From Methanosarcina sp. (GTDB lineage: Archaea; Halobacteriota; Methanosarcinia; Methanosarcinales; Methanosarcinaceae), in contig JADGNM010000143.1 in NCBI GenBank assembly GCA_017883485.1, positions 1-6,707 of the forward strand: 6,707 bases of DNA, read 5' to 3'. This document shows positions 5,198 to 6,707 of this stretch, in pieces; positions within the stretch are counted from its first letter, which is position 1; every line of letters begins with the position of its first letter. A program made the position numbers and the translations under genes. The notes below the pieces were generated by a model, which had not been told where the DNA came from, made no database searches, and saw only the letters and a list, made by a program, of their open reading frames with translations.

Positions 5198-5740
5198 TTA
5201 AAATTCTCCTCGTCTTACTTCATAGTCCATTCTCACAAGTCCATTTTCATACTTTTCTACCCTTAAAGTCTGGAGCCGAATTTCTTTCCCAATATGGTCA
5301 AACAGAGGAATTCCACTTCCAAGAATTTTCGGAACCACGAAAATAATGAGATCTTGTATAAGGTTCTCCTCAAGAAATGCCTTTATAAGCTGTGAACCTC
5401 CCACGAGCCATATATCCTCTTCAGTACTTCCCTTTAGCTAGTGCACAAACTCCCTGATATCCCCTGAAACGAATTCTATATTACTTTCGCGGCGGAGGGA
5501 TTCCTTTTGTCTTGTAAATACATATGATTTTTTCTCTTTATACGGCCAATTGCCAAATCCAAGAACCTGTTCGTAGGTCTTCCTGCCCATAAGGACTGTG
5601 CCGATTGATGAATAAAATTTTGAATATCCATAGTCGGTTTCGGGGTTATTCTCGTATTCGGTTAACCAGTCGATGCTGCCGTCTTCCCGGGCTATGAAGC
5701 CATCTAGGCTTGTTGCAATATAGAGCTTTATTCTTGGCAT
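5198..5740 (-). CDS. dihydrofolate reductase/RibD C-terminal family protein with an in-frame amber codon (candidate pyrrolysine protein)
   Basis: A 180-codon frame, the normal length for one DHFR-like (RibD_C) domain. Before the amber it has KLYIATSLDGFIAR at 5-18, the DW pair at 24-25, and VLMGRKTYEQV at 49-59, the nucleotide-binding segment. Codon 101 is TAG (5438-5440). The same frame then continues without shift through LKGSTEEDIWLVGGSQLIKA (102-121), where DIWLVGG is the family's second nucleotide-binding signature, then GSGIPLF at 141-147 and a normal C-terminus to TAA. Conventional annotation would call two pieces (5438-5740 and 5198-5404). Family members reduce dihydrofolate or deaminated riboflavin precursors with NADPH; the substrate here is unknown. 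The amber falls in the variable link between two conserved blocks, where an unusual residue could be tolerated. Either UAG is read as pyrrolysine or the gene is a one-base nonsense mutant. GGGAAG before the ATG is a weak Shine-Dalgarno site. Confidence 0.82.
5438..5440 (-). other. in-frame UAG, possible pyrrolysine codon
   Basis: The codon lies between FVH and LKG of the DHFR/RibD-C family protein. Conserved family sequence occurs on both sides in one frame, with no insertion or deletion. Reading it as pyrrolysine requires tRNA-Pyl and PylS, which are not in this window. I see no obvious strong hairpin immediately downstream. Confidence 0.55.
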
Positions 5741-5761
5741 ACTTTCTTCCCGTTTAAGTAT

Positions 5762-5775
5762 CTTCTTTTAAGTAG
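5762..5775 (-). promoter_or_regulatory. weak TATA-like promoter of the DHFR/RibD-C family gene
   Basis: The minus strand reads CTACTTAAAAGAAG, centred about 28 bases before the ATG at 5740. That would give a transcript with almost no leader. An upstream T/A stretch (around 5776-5786) is an alternative. Confidence 0.3.
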
Positions 5776-6494
5776 TATTAAAAATCTAATCTAAAACCAA
5801 TTTTTTAATCGTTTACAGGAATGATTAACGGGGATCTATGGGCTCTGTAAAGTCTTCGGTTAATAACATATTGTTCTAGAAATAAGACAACCATTTAGAA
5901 TAAGCGCTATTAGTCGGAATTCTATTCCTGAGGAGAATATCTCTTTAATCTGATTTTATTTCTATCAAACGACGACTTATAGAACCGAATTAACTGTAGA
6001 TTCAGTACTAATACCAATATTTGAGATAAAGTACAACAAAGTAATACTCTCTTGAATAAACTTCTTGGATATAATTTAACAGACGATCGTCAACCATACT
6101 TCGACTTTTTACTAACCAAACCATGTTGGGAGTATGAAAAAGAATGTCGACTAATATCGACTGATAGTAAAAATATAAATAAGTTCAAAAAAGAAGAATC
6201 GAAAGCATCATTTTCTGATTGAGAATTAAGTATTGTGATGCCTAAGGTCTGTAAAACATTCGAGATGAATTACATAAATATGATATATCAATTTTTATAG
6301 AGCTAAATAAATAAAAAAGAATATGCAATAGAAATTAAGCAGTAGGTGATATCAACGAGTACATAGAATGATTGAGTTACAAAATACAATCGGCATATTA
6401 TTTTGCGAATGCATTAATACGTGATAATGAATAAACGATATTTTGAAGAGTGCAAATTGAGAGAAAACATATTAAATAATATTAAATTTTTTAC

Positions 6495-6583
6495 TTATGT
6501 TAGTTGGATAACTTACATAATTATCCACCGAAGTCTCACAGGTGGTTTAGACTGTACTTAGCACCCGTAGACTTCACAGGACC
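6495..6583. repeat. cluster of overlapping hairpins
   Basis: TTATGT-T-AGTT / AACT-T-ACATAA (6495-6520) pairs over ten bases with one T-T mismatch around GGAT. GGATAA/TTATCC (6506-6526) competes with it. CCACC/GGTGG (6525-6545) follows. GAAGTCT (6530-6536), in the loop of the last, can pair with AGACTTC (6569-6575). The mutually exclusive pairings look like a switching RNA or the subterminal hairpins of an IS200/IS605-type element; neither is proven. Confidence 0.35.
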
Positions 6584-6646
6584 TACATCATAGTTAAAAT
6601 TATTTAAATTTTGTAACTATTCAGGTATCCTTGAAAGGTCCAAACT

Positions 6647-6676
6647 TTTTCCGGAACGGGGAAAATTGTATATAAA
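6647..6676 (+). promoter_or_regulatory. rightward promoter at the window edge
   Basis: TATATAAA (6669-6676) is a strong TATA box on the plus strand, preceded by a six-base hairpin, TTTTCC/GGAAAA (6647-6665), that reaches the BRE position. The predicted start site, about 6697, coincides with ATGAAACG, so the next gene may be leaderless and run off the right edge. Only 11 bases of it would be visible. Confidence 0.42.
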
Positions 6677-6707
6677 ATGAGTTATTTTTATCCTTTATGA
6701 AACGTGA

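Larger units (their letters stand above)
5741..6707. other. 967-base region without a recognisable gene
   Basis: AT-rich and broken by stops in all frames. The longest frame I found (6090-6269, minus) has no usual start codon and no recognisable sequence. It contains a TTTACAG/CTGTAAA inverted repeat (5812-5851), the ten-base palindrome GACGATCGTC (6082-6091), a tandem TCGACTAATA/TCGACTGATA (6147-6166), the hairpin cluster at 6495-6583 and an outward promoter at the right end. It may be decayed sequence or contain an unrecognised RNA. Confidence 0.5.

Noticed and set aside
6090..6269. 59-codon minus-strand open stretch in the right-hand gap
   Set aside because: No ATG or GTG start, no recognisable family and a phenylalanine/serine-rich composition expected from AT-rich random sequence.
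6530..6580. tRNA-like look on the minus strand, including TCTAAA as in the anticodon loop of tRNA-Pyl
   Set aside because: No acceptor stem, no T-loop consensus and the stem lengths do not fit a cloverleaf.

Overview
The window looks like a chromosomal piece of a methanogenic archaeon of the Methanosarcina type. The evidence is an archaeal-style EPSP synthase, a short archaeal thymidylate synthase, an HtpX-type membrane protease and a stand-alone NifX-like protein. The intergenic DNA is long and AT-rich, with TATA boxes placed about 25 bases before starts, and Shine-Dalgarno sites are of the GGAG/GGTGA type. The genus is inferred from protein character; no rRNA or other marker is present. All genes that can be supported read on the minus strand, so the biological order runs from high to low coordinates.

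Left part (1-2152): positions 1-39 hold the first 13 codons of a protein with a transposase-like start, perhaps the edge of an insertion sequence. Next comes a probable two-gene operon, thymidylate synthase followed by aroA (EPSP synthase). aroA ends at UAG, backed up by an in-frame TAA after two more codons. The operon has a TATA box upstream of the thymidylate synthase, overlapped by an inverted repeat.

Middle part (2153-3950): htpX stands alone, with a hairpin plus T-tract terminator behind it and a strong palindrome in its leader. The 600-base gap upstream of htpX has no gene but holds a nested inverted repeat and one copy of a 59-base diverged repeat whose second copy is at 4561-4619.

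Accessory part (3951-5093): a NifX-like protein is preceded by a possible leaderless 29-codon ORF. Further upstream are two overlapping small genes (68 and 52 codons). The first encodes a 21-residue tandem duplication, and the second starts with a GTG that overlaps the first gene's stop. A palindromic TAAC-CT-GTTA motif occurs twice between these units and once just downstream of the TATA box of the small-gene pair, where a repressor site would be expected.

Right part (5128-6707): a dihydrofolate-reductase/RibD-C family gene is interrupted by one in-frame amber codon, after which the family sequence continues in the same frame to a TAA stop. In Methanosarcina UAG can be read as pyrrolysine, so this is either a candidate pyrrolysine protein or a one-base nonsense mutant. 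The last 950 bases contain no recognisable gene. They hold a cluster of alternative hairpins near 6495-6583 and an outward-facing promoter at the right edge.
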